DNA of 64,000 nucleotides from Frankia casuarinae (GTDB lineage Bacteria > Actinomycetota > Actinomycetes > Frankiales > Frankiaceae), in contig NC_007777.1 of assembly GCF_000013345.1 (NCBI RefSeq), positions 3,162,001 through 3,226,000 of the forward strand. Direction: 5' to 3'. Below are positions 53,601 to 61,276 of the stretch, one piece after another. The notes under the pieces are model-generated. The model made no database searches. It saw only the letters and a program-made list of their open reading frames with translations, and was not told where the DNA came from. Each line of letters begins with the position of its first letter. Position 1 is the stretch's first letter. A program made the position numbers and the translations under genes.

Positions 53601-54959
53601 CACGCCGAGTGGCAGCCACGGATGGGCGGCCGGGTCGAACAGCGAACCGGCGTAGGCGTGCATGCGCAGCCGGGGATGATCGACCCCCGCGTACACGGCG
53701 GTGAACAGGGCGCGCAGCCGGTGCCAGGCCGCCGTCGACTGCTCCAGGTCGTCCTCGGTCGCGCCGTCGTAAAGCTGCTGTTCCAGCTCGGCGCACAGCC
53801 GGCCGGCGGAGTAGGTACTCGCGTACAGGTCGTTGCCGGCGGGCAGCAGGCCGCGTTCCTCGGCGTAGAGCAGGAAGACGATGCGCATCATCACCGCGAC
53901 CGCGCCCCGGTAGACGTCGTGCGCGCCGACGTCGCGCAGCCCGGCGCCACCCCGGTCCCGCTCGGCGACGTGCCAGCGGCCGAAGGCGGCGACGAGCAGC
54001 TCCACGGCCTGGCGAACCTGGACGCCGAGCGCCTCGGTGATCTCCTCCTGGCTGCCGAGGCTCGCCTTCAGCAACGGGACCAGCGTCTCGTCGTCGGGTA
54101 CGCCGAAGAAGCGCCGCCGGCACAGCAACGACACGAACGCCCGCACGACGTCGCGCTCGGCCGCCTCCGGCCAGGACACCGCGTCGAACACCGCCGTCGC
54201 CGTCACCCCGCCGCGCGGCGCCCAAACCAACGCCCACTGCCGGCCGTTCGTCACCAGCGCGAGCTCGATCCCGTGATGCCGGCAGGCGATCGCCGCCCGG
54301 TCCACCGGCGTCGCAGCCCAGGCCTGCCCGGCGATCCGCGCCGTCGGGGACTGTGACGGCGCGACGACCAGACCGAGCACGCGGACCGCGTCCGGTTTCA
54401 CCTCGGACGACCCCCCGGCCACTGTGTCCCCCGCGGCCACTGTGTCCCCCGCGGCCACTGTGTCCCCCGCGGCCACTGTGTCCGCTGTGTCCGGATCGAC
54501 GAGGATGAAGGACGGCACGAGGTGCGCGTCGTGCTCGCCGACGTCGACGGTGAACGAGCGCAGCGCGCCGTTCGCGCCGTTCGCGCCGTCCGCGCCACCC
54601 GCGCCGTTCGTGCCATCGGGCAGGACGAGCGTGTTCCCCCAGCCGAGTAGCTCGCCGAGAACGAAACGCACCCAGGCCGCCTGGCCGCCGACGGGATCGT
54701 CCAGCCAGGCGGTGTGCTCCCGGCGCAGGCGTTCCCGGGTCTTCTTCTCCAGCGGGTCGAGCGTCGGCCAGACCCGCCGGAGCACGGGCAGGCTGAGGAA
54801 CGGCCCGCTGACCTCGATGAGGCTCAGCCATTCGCGGTGCTGCGCGGAGCCGTCCGGCGCGGGCGGCCGGCGCCGACCGCCACCGCTGCCGCTGCCGCCA
54901 CCGCTGCCGCGACCTCCGGGGATGCCCCGGCCCCGCGTGGTGGCACCCACGGTACTCAT
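50637..54959 (-). CDS. drmMI: DrmMI, DISARM class 1 adenine-specific DNA methyltransferase
   Basis: 1440 residues. The SAM-binding motif I is VADIAMGSAAFLVAAARYLGDRL near residue 680 and the N6-adenine catalytic motif is VLGNPPFLGGQK near 962, as in PglX-like and DISARM methylases. The first 550 residues are a long N-terminal region, and the end LNHARYAEEVAAGLHEKGAKKKG...GSLLDL is basic. The Gly/Arg-rich opening and repeats of DTVAAG (coded by 18-bp repeats around 54418-54482) are unusual. The start overlaps the drmD stop (ATGA), so the two are co-translated. In class 1 DISARM this enzyme marks host DNA; drmA should follow but lies 47 kb away. Confidence 0.88.
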   Translation of the reverse strand: MSTVGATTRGRGIPGGRGSGGGSGSGGGRRRPPAPDGSAQHREWLSLIEVSGPFLSLPVLRRVWPTLDPLEKKTRERLRREHTAWLDDPVGGQAAWVRFVLGELLGWGNTLVLPDGTNGAGGADGANGANGALRSFTVDVGEHDAHLVPSFILVDPDTADTVAAGDTVAAGDTVAAGDTVAGGSSEVKPDAVRVLGLVVAPSQSPTARIAGQAWAATPVDRAAIACRHHGIELALVTNGRQWALVWAPRGGVTATAVFDAVSWPEAAERDVVRAFVSLLCRRRFFGVPDDETLVPLLKASLGSQEEITEALGVQVRQAVELLVAAFGRWHVAERDRGGAGLRDVGAHDVYRGAVAVMMRIVFLLYAEERGLLPAGNDLYASTYSAGRLCAELEQQLYDGATEDDLEQSTAAWHRLRALFTAVYAGVDHPRLRMHAYAGSLFDPAAHPWLPLGVDDRTVLHMLRAVQYIQVGSGKSRERRTLSFRSLDVEQIGYVYEGLLSYDAERAPAAEVVVGLAGREGLEAEAKLSELEELASRHRGRPLLAAALAERFAASGIGAPKAVERRLVPLEAGEREEARKALLAVTRGDYPTAERLLPFHGLLRTDLRGQPVVVLEDGLYVTESPLRKNTGTHYTPRFLAEEVADNTLEPLVYAPGPLQTADRGAWRLRSSADILSLKVADIAMGSAAFLVAAARYLGDRLVEAWIREGDPRAAGHAGYAGYAGDADADDVTVEARRLVIEHCLYGADINPMAVEMAKLSLWLVSMDPRRPFTFLDDRLVSGDSLLGITSVEQLEYMHLDPAKGRKIHSDIFGWTAGVRELVRDAAGRRRDLVETDGSSLAGLARKRRLLSGVEHDTERLRLFADLTAGAALVGYQKWSGTSNPHARAEIDEEKKASRESFSLTAARLADEVTGKRDETEARKTAQSWLATDYVPGGFRRKPLHWPLVFPEVFEEGGFDAVLGNPPFLGGQKLTGALGVAYREYLVEEIGGGARGSADLVAYFALRAHSLLNGGGQTGLIATNTLAQGDTREVGLDQIVADGNVIRRSIKSRPWPSKSAVLEFSAVWTTGQIGPAAARFADGVQTPVIAPSLEPEARVSGNPHRLEKSAGISFIGSYVLGLGFTMEPAEARALIAKDPRHTDVLFPYLNGQDLNSRPDCSGSRWVVNFHDWPEDRAKRYRDCYDQVRLLVKPERDRNNRKVYRDYWWQYAEKRPAMLDAMGDLERLVVITLVSRTVMPVMVPTGQVFAHKLGVFVTDDGAMLSLLSSAPHFWWAMSRSSTMKADLNYSPSDVFETLPLPELTGEMRELGEGLDGFRREAMLARQSGLTKTYNLVFDPGCNDADIAELREIHRLIDEATFRAYGWVDMIDRGLDHGFHPAGKYTRYTIGPWAQREVLDRLLELNHARYAEEVAAGLHEKGAKKKGARARAAASPDQGSLLDL
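54418..54482. repeat. 18-bp in-frame tandem repeat within drmMI
   Basis: About 3.6 units of ACTGTGTCCCCCGCGGCC encode DTVAAG repeats near residues 160-180. A 9-bp GCG/NGA-coding array lies at about 54565-54610. Changes in unit number keep the reading frame. Confidence 0.8.
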
Positions 54960-57900
54960 CGCGCCTCCTCCGCTGCCGGCACGACCAGGACGACCGCGAC
55001 GGGGAACTGGTGCTGCCTCGGGTCACGGTATCGCTGCGCGATCACGTCGAGCTCCCGTCGCCGTTCCTGGTCGAGCCGGTCGAGCCGGTCCTGCCACGCC
55101 TGCCGGTCCTTGCGGTACTGGGCCAGCTCCTCGCGGCTCCTGGCGATCTCGAACCGGCTGAACAGGGCGTCCTCGTCGTTCTCCGGATCCTCGATCGCAC
55201 CGCGCAGCGTCGCGGCGAACTGATCGAGGATAGTGGTGATCCGATTCTCCTCGGCGGCCCGGCGCTGGCCGAGAAGGCGGGTCAGCGACTCCTGGCGGGT
55301 CCTCGTCCGCCACTCCAGGGCGGAGAGCACCCCGGGCCGCACCGCCGGCCAGCGCTCGGCGAGCCGCTCCCGCGTCTCCCCGGAGACGGGCCGGCCGGCG
55401 GCGAGCGCGGTACCGACGAGATCGCCGAGGACCGTCAGGTTCTCCAGGCGGCGGAACCGCCCGGTCGCCGGCGCCCAGCCGCCCGCGTACAGGACCTCCT
55501 CGTGCAGCCGGACGCCGTCCGCGCCCACCAGCACGAACCGGGAGAACGCGCCGATCAGCACCTCCTCGCAGCGCGGATCGTCCGAGCGCACGGCGGTGAC
55601 GCGGTGCAGCCCGACGTCGGCGTTGGAGACGGCGCCCCGCAGCAGCCTTGTCGACATGTCGACGAGGCGGTGGCCGAGGTGCGCGAGCACGACGTCGTCG
55701 CGGTCCTTCGCCATGGCCGAGTCGAAGGTGATCGGCCGCTGGCGCGGCGGCGTGCCCGGGGGAAGGTCCTCACGGCGCAGCTTCTCGGTGAGTCCCGCGG
55801 AGGCGCGCTGCCACGAGCCGGTGAGCGTCGGCACCGTGAACAGTCCCTCGGCGTGCTCCTTCTCGTCGACGTACGGGGTGAGTGCCTGTTGGCGGGCGAG
55901 GCTCAGTGCCGTGCCGACGACGCGGCGCACCGCCGCCGGGGTGATGCCGAGCTCGCGGACCGTGTCGTCGAGGTTCGCCCGCAGCCGGCGCACCTGCTCG
56001 CGCACGTTCTCCGCGACCGGGACGGTGCCTCCGGCGGCCACGGAGCCGCCCGGACCGACGTCGAGGTCGTCGGGACCGAGGTCGATCCGCTCCCCCAGCA
56101 TCCGACGCTGCACCCGATCGGAGAGCACCGCGTTGACCGACCCGAGGTCGGCCTTCATCTGCGCGACCTTCTTCACCACCCGCGACAGGAACTCCAGGTC
56201 GGCCTCAAAGGAATCGACGCTGCCCGACCAGCCGGAGCCGACGAAGTGCCGGATCTCCGGGGAACGGCGCTGCCCGTACCGGTCGATGCGGCCGATCCGC
56301 TGCTCCAGCTTGTTCGGGTTGAACGGGATGTCGTAGTTGACCAGCCGATGGCAGTGATTCTGCAGGTCGATGCCCTCACTCGCCGCATCGGTGGCGAGCA
56401 GGACCCGCATCGGATGTTCGCTCGGTTCGGCCTGGAAGGCGAGCCGCAGCTGCTCGCGCTCGTCAACGGACAGCCCGCCGTGCAACAGGCCGAGCCGCTC
56501 CCCGGCGAGCCCCTCCTGGCGCAGCAGTCCGGCGAGCCAGATCTGCGTGTCGCGGTACTCGGTGAACACGACGACCCGCTCATCGAACCAGTGCCGCCCG
56601 TCCGGCCGGCACACCGCGTTCAGATAATCGAGCAGCGCGCGGGCCTTGGCGTCCGGCTCGGCCTCGTGGGCGTCCGCCCAGCGCCGCATCCGGTCCAGCA
56701 GCTCGATCTCGCCGTCGGTGGGATCGAGCTGCATCGGCCCGATCCGGCCGAGGGCGTCGTCCTCGGCGTCGGCGAGCTGCTCGTCGTCCAGGGTCGCGAC
56801 GTCGTCGAAGTAGTCCTCCATCCACGGCTCGGGCATCCCCGGCCCAGGCATCCCCGGCTCGGCCTCATCCGCGAGGCGGGACGCGTGGACCGGGCGCCCG
56901 TGCCGGGACACGAGGGTCTCCCGGTAGACGCCCACGGTGTGGCCGAACGCCGCCGGGGAGGAGAACAACCGCTTCTTCAACAGCAGGGTCACCAGGTCGG
57001 TCGCCTTGCGGCCGCGCGGCGAATCCAGCCGGGCCCGGCGCAGTGCGGCAAACTCCTTGAGCAGGCCGTGGATCTCCCGTTCGCCGTCCGGATAGACCAC
57101 CGGCATGTCGATCGAGCGGCGCCGGGGGAACCGCGGGGTGCCGTCCGCGTTCTCGATGCTGCTTTTCAACCGGCGGACCACGACCTCGTCCACGGCCATC
57201 CGGTCCGGCTCGACGCCACGGGCGAACCGCTGGTCGTCGAGGATCTCCAGCAGCGCGGTGAACGAGGCGAGGTAGCCGTTGTGCGGGGTGGCGGACAGGA
57301 ACAGCCGGTGGGTGAAGTGCGGCGCGAGCCGGCGGATCAGCTTGGTCTGCTGGGAGTCGACGGCGTAGACCTGCCTGGGCGCGGCCGGGGCGATGTGATG
57401 GGCCTCGTCGAGAATGAGCAGGTCGAAGGTCCGCGGGTAGGTCGGCTGACCATCGCCGGGCAGCACCTCGTCGAGCAGCCGCTGCGCCTTCGGGCCACGC
57501 AGCCAGGGCAGGCTGACGATCGTCAGCGGGTAGACCTCGAACGGGTTCGCCGCGCTGCCGTGCGAGCGACGGACCGCCGCGCAGCGCTCCGCGTCAATAA
57601 TCGTGAAATCGCGGCCAAACTTCTCGGCCATCTCGTCGCGCCATTTCAGGGTGAGCCCGGCCGGACAGACGATCATGATGCGGCGCGCCCGGTGCCGCAG
57701 CAGCAGCTCCTCGGCGACCAGCCCGGCCTCGATGGTCTTACCGAGGCCGACATCGTCGGCGAGCAGGAGGTTCACCCGGGGCGCCGCAAGGGCGCGCGCC
57801 ACCGGCTCGAGCTGGTAGTCCTCGACGGCCACCCCCGAGCGGAACGGGGCCTGCAGCCGCCGGGCGTCCGCGGAGGTCACCGCCGACCAGCGCACCGCGT

Positions 57901-58336
57901 CGAGGAAGGCGGCCAGCCGGCCCGGTGGGTCGAAGCCGCCCCGGGTGACGTCGGGCAGCGAACCGCTGGGCAGGACCCGCCGGCCCGGCTCGACCTCCCA
58001 GATCACCTCGACGGTGTGGCCGTAGCGACCGTCCTCCACACTCTGGAGGGTGACCAACGTGCTCGTGCTCGGCGCCGCTCCGTCCCCGACGGCGTCAGGC
58101 CCCGCCGCGTCCGCCTTATCCGCCGCGCCCACGTCCGCCGCGATCCACCTCGCCCCGCCGGCGGCCGGTCCGTCGATGTCCGCGACCACCCACTTCTGAC
58201 CACGGACCTCCACCAGCGCGCCGATGTCGGGACGCTCGTCAGATGCCGGCGCCCCCGGGCCCGGCCCCGTCCCGCCCATGGCCTGCTGGCGGACGCGGCG
58301 TGCTGACGGAGCACGTTCGGTCGTCGAACTCGGCAC
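54956..58336 (-). CDS. drmD: DrmD, DISARM class 1 SNF2-family helicase
   Basis: 1126 residues from the GTG at 58336, chosen for AAGGGGGTA 4-7 nt upstream. SNF2 motifs are LLADDVGLGKTIEAGLVAEELLLRHRARRIMIVCPAGL near 195, LLILDEAHHIAP near 312, FLSATPHNGY, ATDAASEGIDLQNHCHRLVNYDIPFNP near 655 and ERIGRIDRYGQ-type motif VI near 683 (here EQRIGRIDRYGQRR). The N-terminal VEVRGQKWVVADID is typical of DrmD. It is the first gene of class 1 DISARM operons and overlaps drmMI by 4 bp. The exact biochemical role of DrmD in defence is not settled. Confidence 0.9.
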   Translation of the reverse strand: MPSSTTERAPSARRVRQQAMGGTGPGPGAPASDERPDIGALVEVRGQKWVVADIDGPAAGGARWIAADVGAADKADAAGPDAVGDGAAPSTSTLVTLQSVEDGRYGHTVEVIWEVEPGRRVLPSGSLPDVTRGGFDPPGRLAAFLDAVRWSAVTSADARRLQAPFRSGVAVEDYQLEPVARALAAPRVNLLLADDVGLGKTIEAGLVAEELLLRHRARRIMIVCPAGLTLKWRDEMAEKFGRDFTIIDAERCAAVRRSHGSAANPFEVYPLTIVSLPWLRGPKAQRLLDEVLPGDGQPTYPRTFDLLILDEAHHIAPAAPRQVYAVDSQQTKLIRRLAPHFTHRLFLSATPHNGYLASFTALLEILDDQRFARGVEPDRMAVDEVVVRRLKSSIENADGTPRFPRRRSIDMPVVYPDGEREIHGLLKEFAALRRARLDSPRGRKATDLVTLLLKKRLFSSPAAFGHTVGVYRETLVSRHGRPVHASRLADEAEPGMPGPGMPEPWMEDYFDDVATLDDEQLADAEDDALGRIGPMQLDPTDGEIELLDRMRRWADAHEAEPDAKARALLDYLNAVCRPDGRHWFDERVVVFTEYRDTQIWLAGLLRQEGLAGERLGLLHGGLSVDEREQLRLAFQAEPSEHPMRVLLATDAASEGIDLQNHCHRLVNYDIPFNPNKLEQRIGRIDRYGQRRSPEIRHFVGSGWSGSVDSFEADLEFLSRVVKKVAQMKADLGSVNAVLSDRVQRRMLGERIDLGPDDLDVGPGGSVAAGGTVPVAENVREQVRRLRANLDDTVRELGITPAAVRRVVGTALSLARQQALTPYVDEKEHAEGLFTVPTLTGSWQRASAGLTEKLRREDLPPGTPPRQRPITFDSAMAKDRDDVVLAHLGHRLVDMSTRLLRGAVSNADVGLHRVTAVRSDDPRCEEVLIGAFSRFVLVGADGVRLHEEVLYAGGWAPATGRFRRLENLTVLGDLVGTALAAGRPVSGETRERLAERWPAVRPGVLSALEWRTRTRQESLTRLLGQRRAAEENRITTILDQFAATLRGAIEDPENDEDALFSRFEIARSREELAQYRKDRQAWQDRLDRLDQERRRELDVIAQRYRDPRQHQFPVAVVLVVPAAEEAR

Positions 58337-58550
58337 CTGATACCCCCCTTGGTGAACAGCCCGACCAGTCTGGCAGGACGCCGGGCGACCGATTCCCGGC
58401 CCGGTGGCACCGTGCCGGCCCTCTTCGGTCCCCATCTCAGACCTAACGGACATCCAGGGGGCAGATTAGCATCTGTGAACTCAATTCACCAACATGACCC
58501 ATGGCGGACCGGGTCTCGACATCGTGGTGCCGCGGGAGCCCCGGCCGCCG

Positions 58551-58641
58551 GCCGCGACCCGTCCGCACCAGACGCCGCGACCCGTCCGCACCAGACGCCG
58601 CGACCCGTCCGCACCAGACGCCGCGACCCGTCCGCGCCAGA
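58551..58641. repeat. 23-bp tandem repeat upstream of drmD
   Basis: Nearly four units of GCCGCGACCCGTCCGCACCA+GAC. They lie about 215 bp upstream of the drmD start, between it and the PglY-like remnant. There are no spacers, so this is not CRISPR. Confidence 0.88.
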
Positions 58642-58696
58642 AAGTTGTGGAGGTTGGGCACGGTCTCAAGGCCCGAGAGCGCGCCCAACCCTCGTT

Positions 58697-58846
58697 GACC
58701 ACCAAGGCATCCGTGATCACATAGTCACGAAGTGCCGCCTCAAGGTCGCTGACACCCCCGGTCAGGCTGAGGACGAGGTCACTCGTGTTCGTCCGTTCCG
58801 GGATGTGGATGAACTCGCGCGGAAGCGGCTGGTTCGTCGGCGGCAC
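58697..58846 (-). pseudogene. PglY/BrxC-like ATPase, N-terminal scrap
   Basis: About 50 codons, LPREFIHIPERTNTSDLVLSLTGGVSDLEAALRDYVITDALVVN, match the N-terminal signature of the large PglY/BrxC-type P-loop ATPases (BREX and related defence systems), where FD...LHGSFGSGKSH normally follows. Here it runs into the 23-bp repeats. It is probably the remainder of a neighbouring defence gene fused upstream of DISARM by deletion. Confidence 0.55.
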
Positions 58847-59029
58847 CGACCCACGCTGACGCCCCCACGAACGGTGCGTACACGCTGTGCCACAAACCCT
58901 TGCCCGCCGATCCCGTCCTCCACCTCACACCGCCTCGCAGACGAATGCGGACCAATCGACCCCTCGCCTGGCCACACGGCTGACGCTGATCCATGAGGAG
59001 GGCAGGACCGGTCGCTGTCCCCGAAGTCC

Positions 59030-59947
59030 TCACGGACGAAGGTTGATGATCGTCTTTCCCTTACGTCGCTCGGTCGGATTGAGGGCGGCGACGGCATTGT
59101 CGATGGTCGCGACGTTGCCGATGTTCGTTCGCAGCCGTCCGTCGCGCACCCGCTGTACGATCTCACCCAGTTGAACGCGATCGGACTCGACAACGAAGTC
59201 GACTGCCAGGCCGTCGGCGGGCCGCGCCCCGACCGGTCCGACGACGGACACCAGCGTTCCCCCGGCTCGAACCAGACCCGCGGACCACTTCTGGATGTCG
59301 CCGCCGATGACATCGAAGACCAGATCGACCCCGCCTACGTCCTCCAGCGCGTCGTTCTCAAGGTCGACGAACTCCTGCGCGCCGAAGTCGAGCGCCTTCT
59401 GCCGGTCGGCAGCGCGTCCGGTGCCGATGACGTACGCACCGAACTCGCGCGCGAGCTGCGTCACCATCGTCCCGACTGCGCCGGCCGCGCCATGCACGAG
59501 CACGCTCTGCCCCGCCTGAAGGCGGCCGTGCTCGAACAGCCCCTGCCACGCGGTCAGCCCCGAAATCGGCAGGCTCGCGCCCACCGTGAAGTCGACGTCG
59601 CCCGGGAGCGGTGCGAGATTGCGTGCCTCGACGGCCACATACTGCGCCAGGGTGCCGTCGCGATGCCAGTCCGAGAGGCCGAACACCCGCTGTCCCACCG
59701 ACAGCCCCGTCGTGCCATAGCCGAGGACCGTGACCACTCCGGCCAGCTCATGCCCGGGGATCGACGGTGTTCGGTCACGGTCGAGACGATCGGTCCAGGT
59801 CGAGGGCCACGCCATCTCAGTCGGGACGAAACCCGACGCATGAACCTCAACGACGACGTCGTTGATCGCCGCCGACGGCTCGGGCCGCTCCACCAGGCTC
59901 ATCCCGGCCGTTCCCGCAGCCTGGTCCGTCACGACGATCGCCTTCAT
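59030..59947 (-). CDS. Zinc-independent quinone oxidoreductase-like MDR protein
   Basis: 305 residues. The MDR superfamily pattern is clear: KAIVVTDQAAGTAGMSLVERPEP, TPSIPGHELAGVVTVLG, the nucleotide-binding VLVHGAAGAVGTMVTQLAREFGAYVIGTGRA and VVGPVGARP. There are no zinc-ligand Cys clusters, so it belongs to the quinone oxidoreductase/enoyl reductase branch using NADPH. It probably reduces quinones or enones in the cytoplasm. It stands alone; a C-terminal paralogue fragment lies just upstream. Confidence 0.87.
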   Translation of the reverse strand: MKAIVVTDQAAGTAGMSLVERPEPSAAINDVVVEVHASGFVPTEMAWPSTWTDRLDRDRTPSIPGHELAGVVTVLGYGTTGLSVGQRVFGLSDWHRDGTLAQYVAVEARNLAPLPGDVDFTVGASLPISGLTAWQGLFEHGRLQAGQSVLVHGAAGAVGTMVTQLAREFGAYVIGTGRAADRQKALDFGAQEFVDLENDALEDVGGVDLVFDVIGGDIQKWSAGLVRAGGTLVSVVGPVGARPADGLAVDFVVESDRVQLGEIVQRVRDGRLRTNIGNVATIDNAVAALNPTERRKGKTIINLRP

Positions 59948-60001
59948 GGGTAACTGCCTCCCCGGCCATTTGTCTTGGGCACAGTGGTGGGCACGTGTCG
60001 C

Positions 60002-60244
60002 TCACGGACGAACGCGGACGATCGTCTGCCCGCCGATCCGCCCGGTCGGGCCGAAGGCCGCGACGGCATCGTCGAGAGTTGCGATGCTGCCGATGTTCGT
60101 CCACAGCCGTCCATTCCGCCGCCCATTCCGCGCCCGCCGGACGATCTCACCCAGTTGGGCACGATCGGACATGACAACAAAGCCGATGGCCAAGCCACCC
60201 ATCCGCAGGGTCAGCAGGAAGCGCCGGACAGATCGCGGTGCCAT
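60002..60244 (-). pseudogene. C-terminal fragment of an MDR oxidoreductase paralogue
   Basis: MGGLAIGFVVMSDRAQLGEIVRRARNGRRNGRLWTNIGSIATLDDAVAAFGPTGRIGGQTIVRVRP parallels the last 65 residues of the neighbour (LAVDFVVESDRVQLGEIVQRVRDGRLRTNIGNVATIDNAVAAL). The nucleotide-binding part is missing. A 5-residue insertion (NGRRNGRL) is present. Probable remnant of a tandem duplication. Confidence 0.75.
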
Positions 60245-60649
60245 CCGCCGACACCGATGAAGTCCGGGTCAGACGGCACGGTGCGGCCCCGAATCTCCAG
60301 CCTGCGGGCGAACGGCCGGGTGCGCAACTCCGCCGGCGCGGCCGATCAGACGCAGCGTGGTGTCAGGATCGAGACCCGGTCCACAGCCGCTCCGCCCTGG
60401 CCAGCTGGTGTGGAATCAGGAAGATGGTCACGCCGCGCCCGCGACAGCTCGCTTCGGACCGGCGGGCTCCAGGAGACGAGACCCGATGCCGGCGTCACAC
60501 AACACCAAGATCGTCGAATATCGCAGGGTTCGGATATCAGCGCCCTGCCAGTCAACTGAGCTTTTGTAGGGTCTTGCGACTGATGCCTGGATCGTACCCG
60601 CTTCGGTGGATACCTGAGGTAGCTGCCCGATCTGCCGGGAGAGCGAGCT
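60245..60649. other. Intergenic, probably IS3 left end
   Basis: 405 bp with no gene. The last 90 bp before 60650 (from TTTTGTAGGGTCTTGCGACT) look like the left terminal region of the IS3-type remnant that follows. Confidence 0.4.
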
Positions 60650-60835
60650 ATGGGCGCGACACGTCGCGGATTCACCGAGGAGTACAAGGAGCAAGCGGTA
60701 GCCTTCGTCATCGACGGCAGCCGTCCGGTCGCCGAGGTCGCCCGGAACATCGGCGTCCATGAGATGACGCTGGGAAAATGGGTGAAGAAAGCCAAGGACG
60801 TGGAATCCGGAGACCGCCACTGGCTCAGACGGCTC
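60650..60835 (+). pseudogene. IS3-family OrfA, truncated
   Basis: MGATRRGFTEEYKEQAVAFVIDGSRPVAEVARNIGVHEMTLGKWVKKAKD is the helix-turn-helix OrfA of IS3 elements. After about 55 residues the similarity ends, and no OrfB integrase follows. Confidence 0.75.
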
Positions 60836-60918
60836 GGGTGGGCACGCGATCTACCCGTCATGACCGTCTTCGCCCCGGCCTGCCCCACCTGGTCGGCCAC
60901 CACACGGAGGAGCCGCAC

Positions 60919-60946
60919 TTAACGGCGAACTTAACCGCCGTAGACT
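60919..60946 (+). promoter_or_regulatory. hipBA promoter and operator
   Basis: TTAACG (60919-60924), a 16-bp spacer and TAGACT (60941-60946) lie 3 bp before the first ATG. Within it ACGGCG and CGCCGT form a dyad (60922-60941) that overlaps the spacer, a plausible HipB operator for autoregulation. Confidence 0.45.
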
Positions 60947-60949
60947 CGT

Positions 60950-61276
60950 ATGATGTTGGCTATGGTCGGCGACAGGGCCTCGCATGCCACGCCGTTGTCG
61001 GTGGCGCGGTCGCTGCGTCTGCTCGGCGAGCATGTGTCGACCTGGCGGAAGCTGAACCGGCTGACCGCGGCCCAGGTCGCCCAGCGAGCCGGGATCTCCC
61101 GGGACACGCTGCGCGCCATCGAGCAGGGTAAGGGCACCGCGAGCACCGAGAACCTGTTCAGGGTGCTACGCACCATCGGGATCATGGATGCCGTCGTCAG
61201 GGCCACCGACCCGTACGAGACCGACGTCGGCCGGCTGCGCATGGACGAGATCCTCCCCAAGCGAGTACGGCGCTGA
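60950..61276 (+). CDS. hipB: HipB-like XRE antitoxin
   Basis: 108 residues. The XRE helix-turn-helix is LGEHVSTWRKLNRLTAAQVAQRAGISRDTLRAIEQGKGTASTENLFRVLRTIGIMDAVV, followed by a short tail ending DEILPKRVRR. It immediately precedes hipA with stop and start overlapping by one base. HipB proteins bind DNA and their kinase toxin. Two in-frame ATGs (60950, 60953) are both possible. Confidence 0.88.
   Translation: MMLAMVGDRASHATPLSVARSLRLLGEHVSTWRKLNRLTAAQVAQRAGISRDTLRAIEQGKGTASTENLFRVLRTIGIMDAVVRATDPYETDVGRLRMDEILPKRVRR

Noticed and set aside
51216-58306. Very long open frames on the plus strand opposite drmMI and drmD
   Set aside because: They are antisense shadows in high-GC DNA. They are Arg/Gly/Pro/Val-rich with no motifs, while the minus strand carries full methyltransferase and SNF2 motifs.
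58551-58641. CRISPR array
   Set aside because: The 23-bp units are directly adjacent without spacers, and no cas genes are present.
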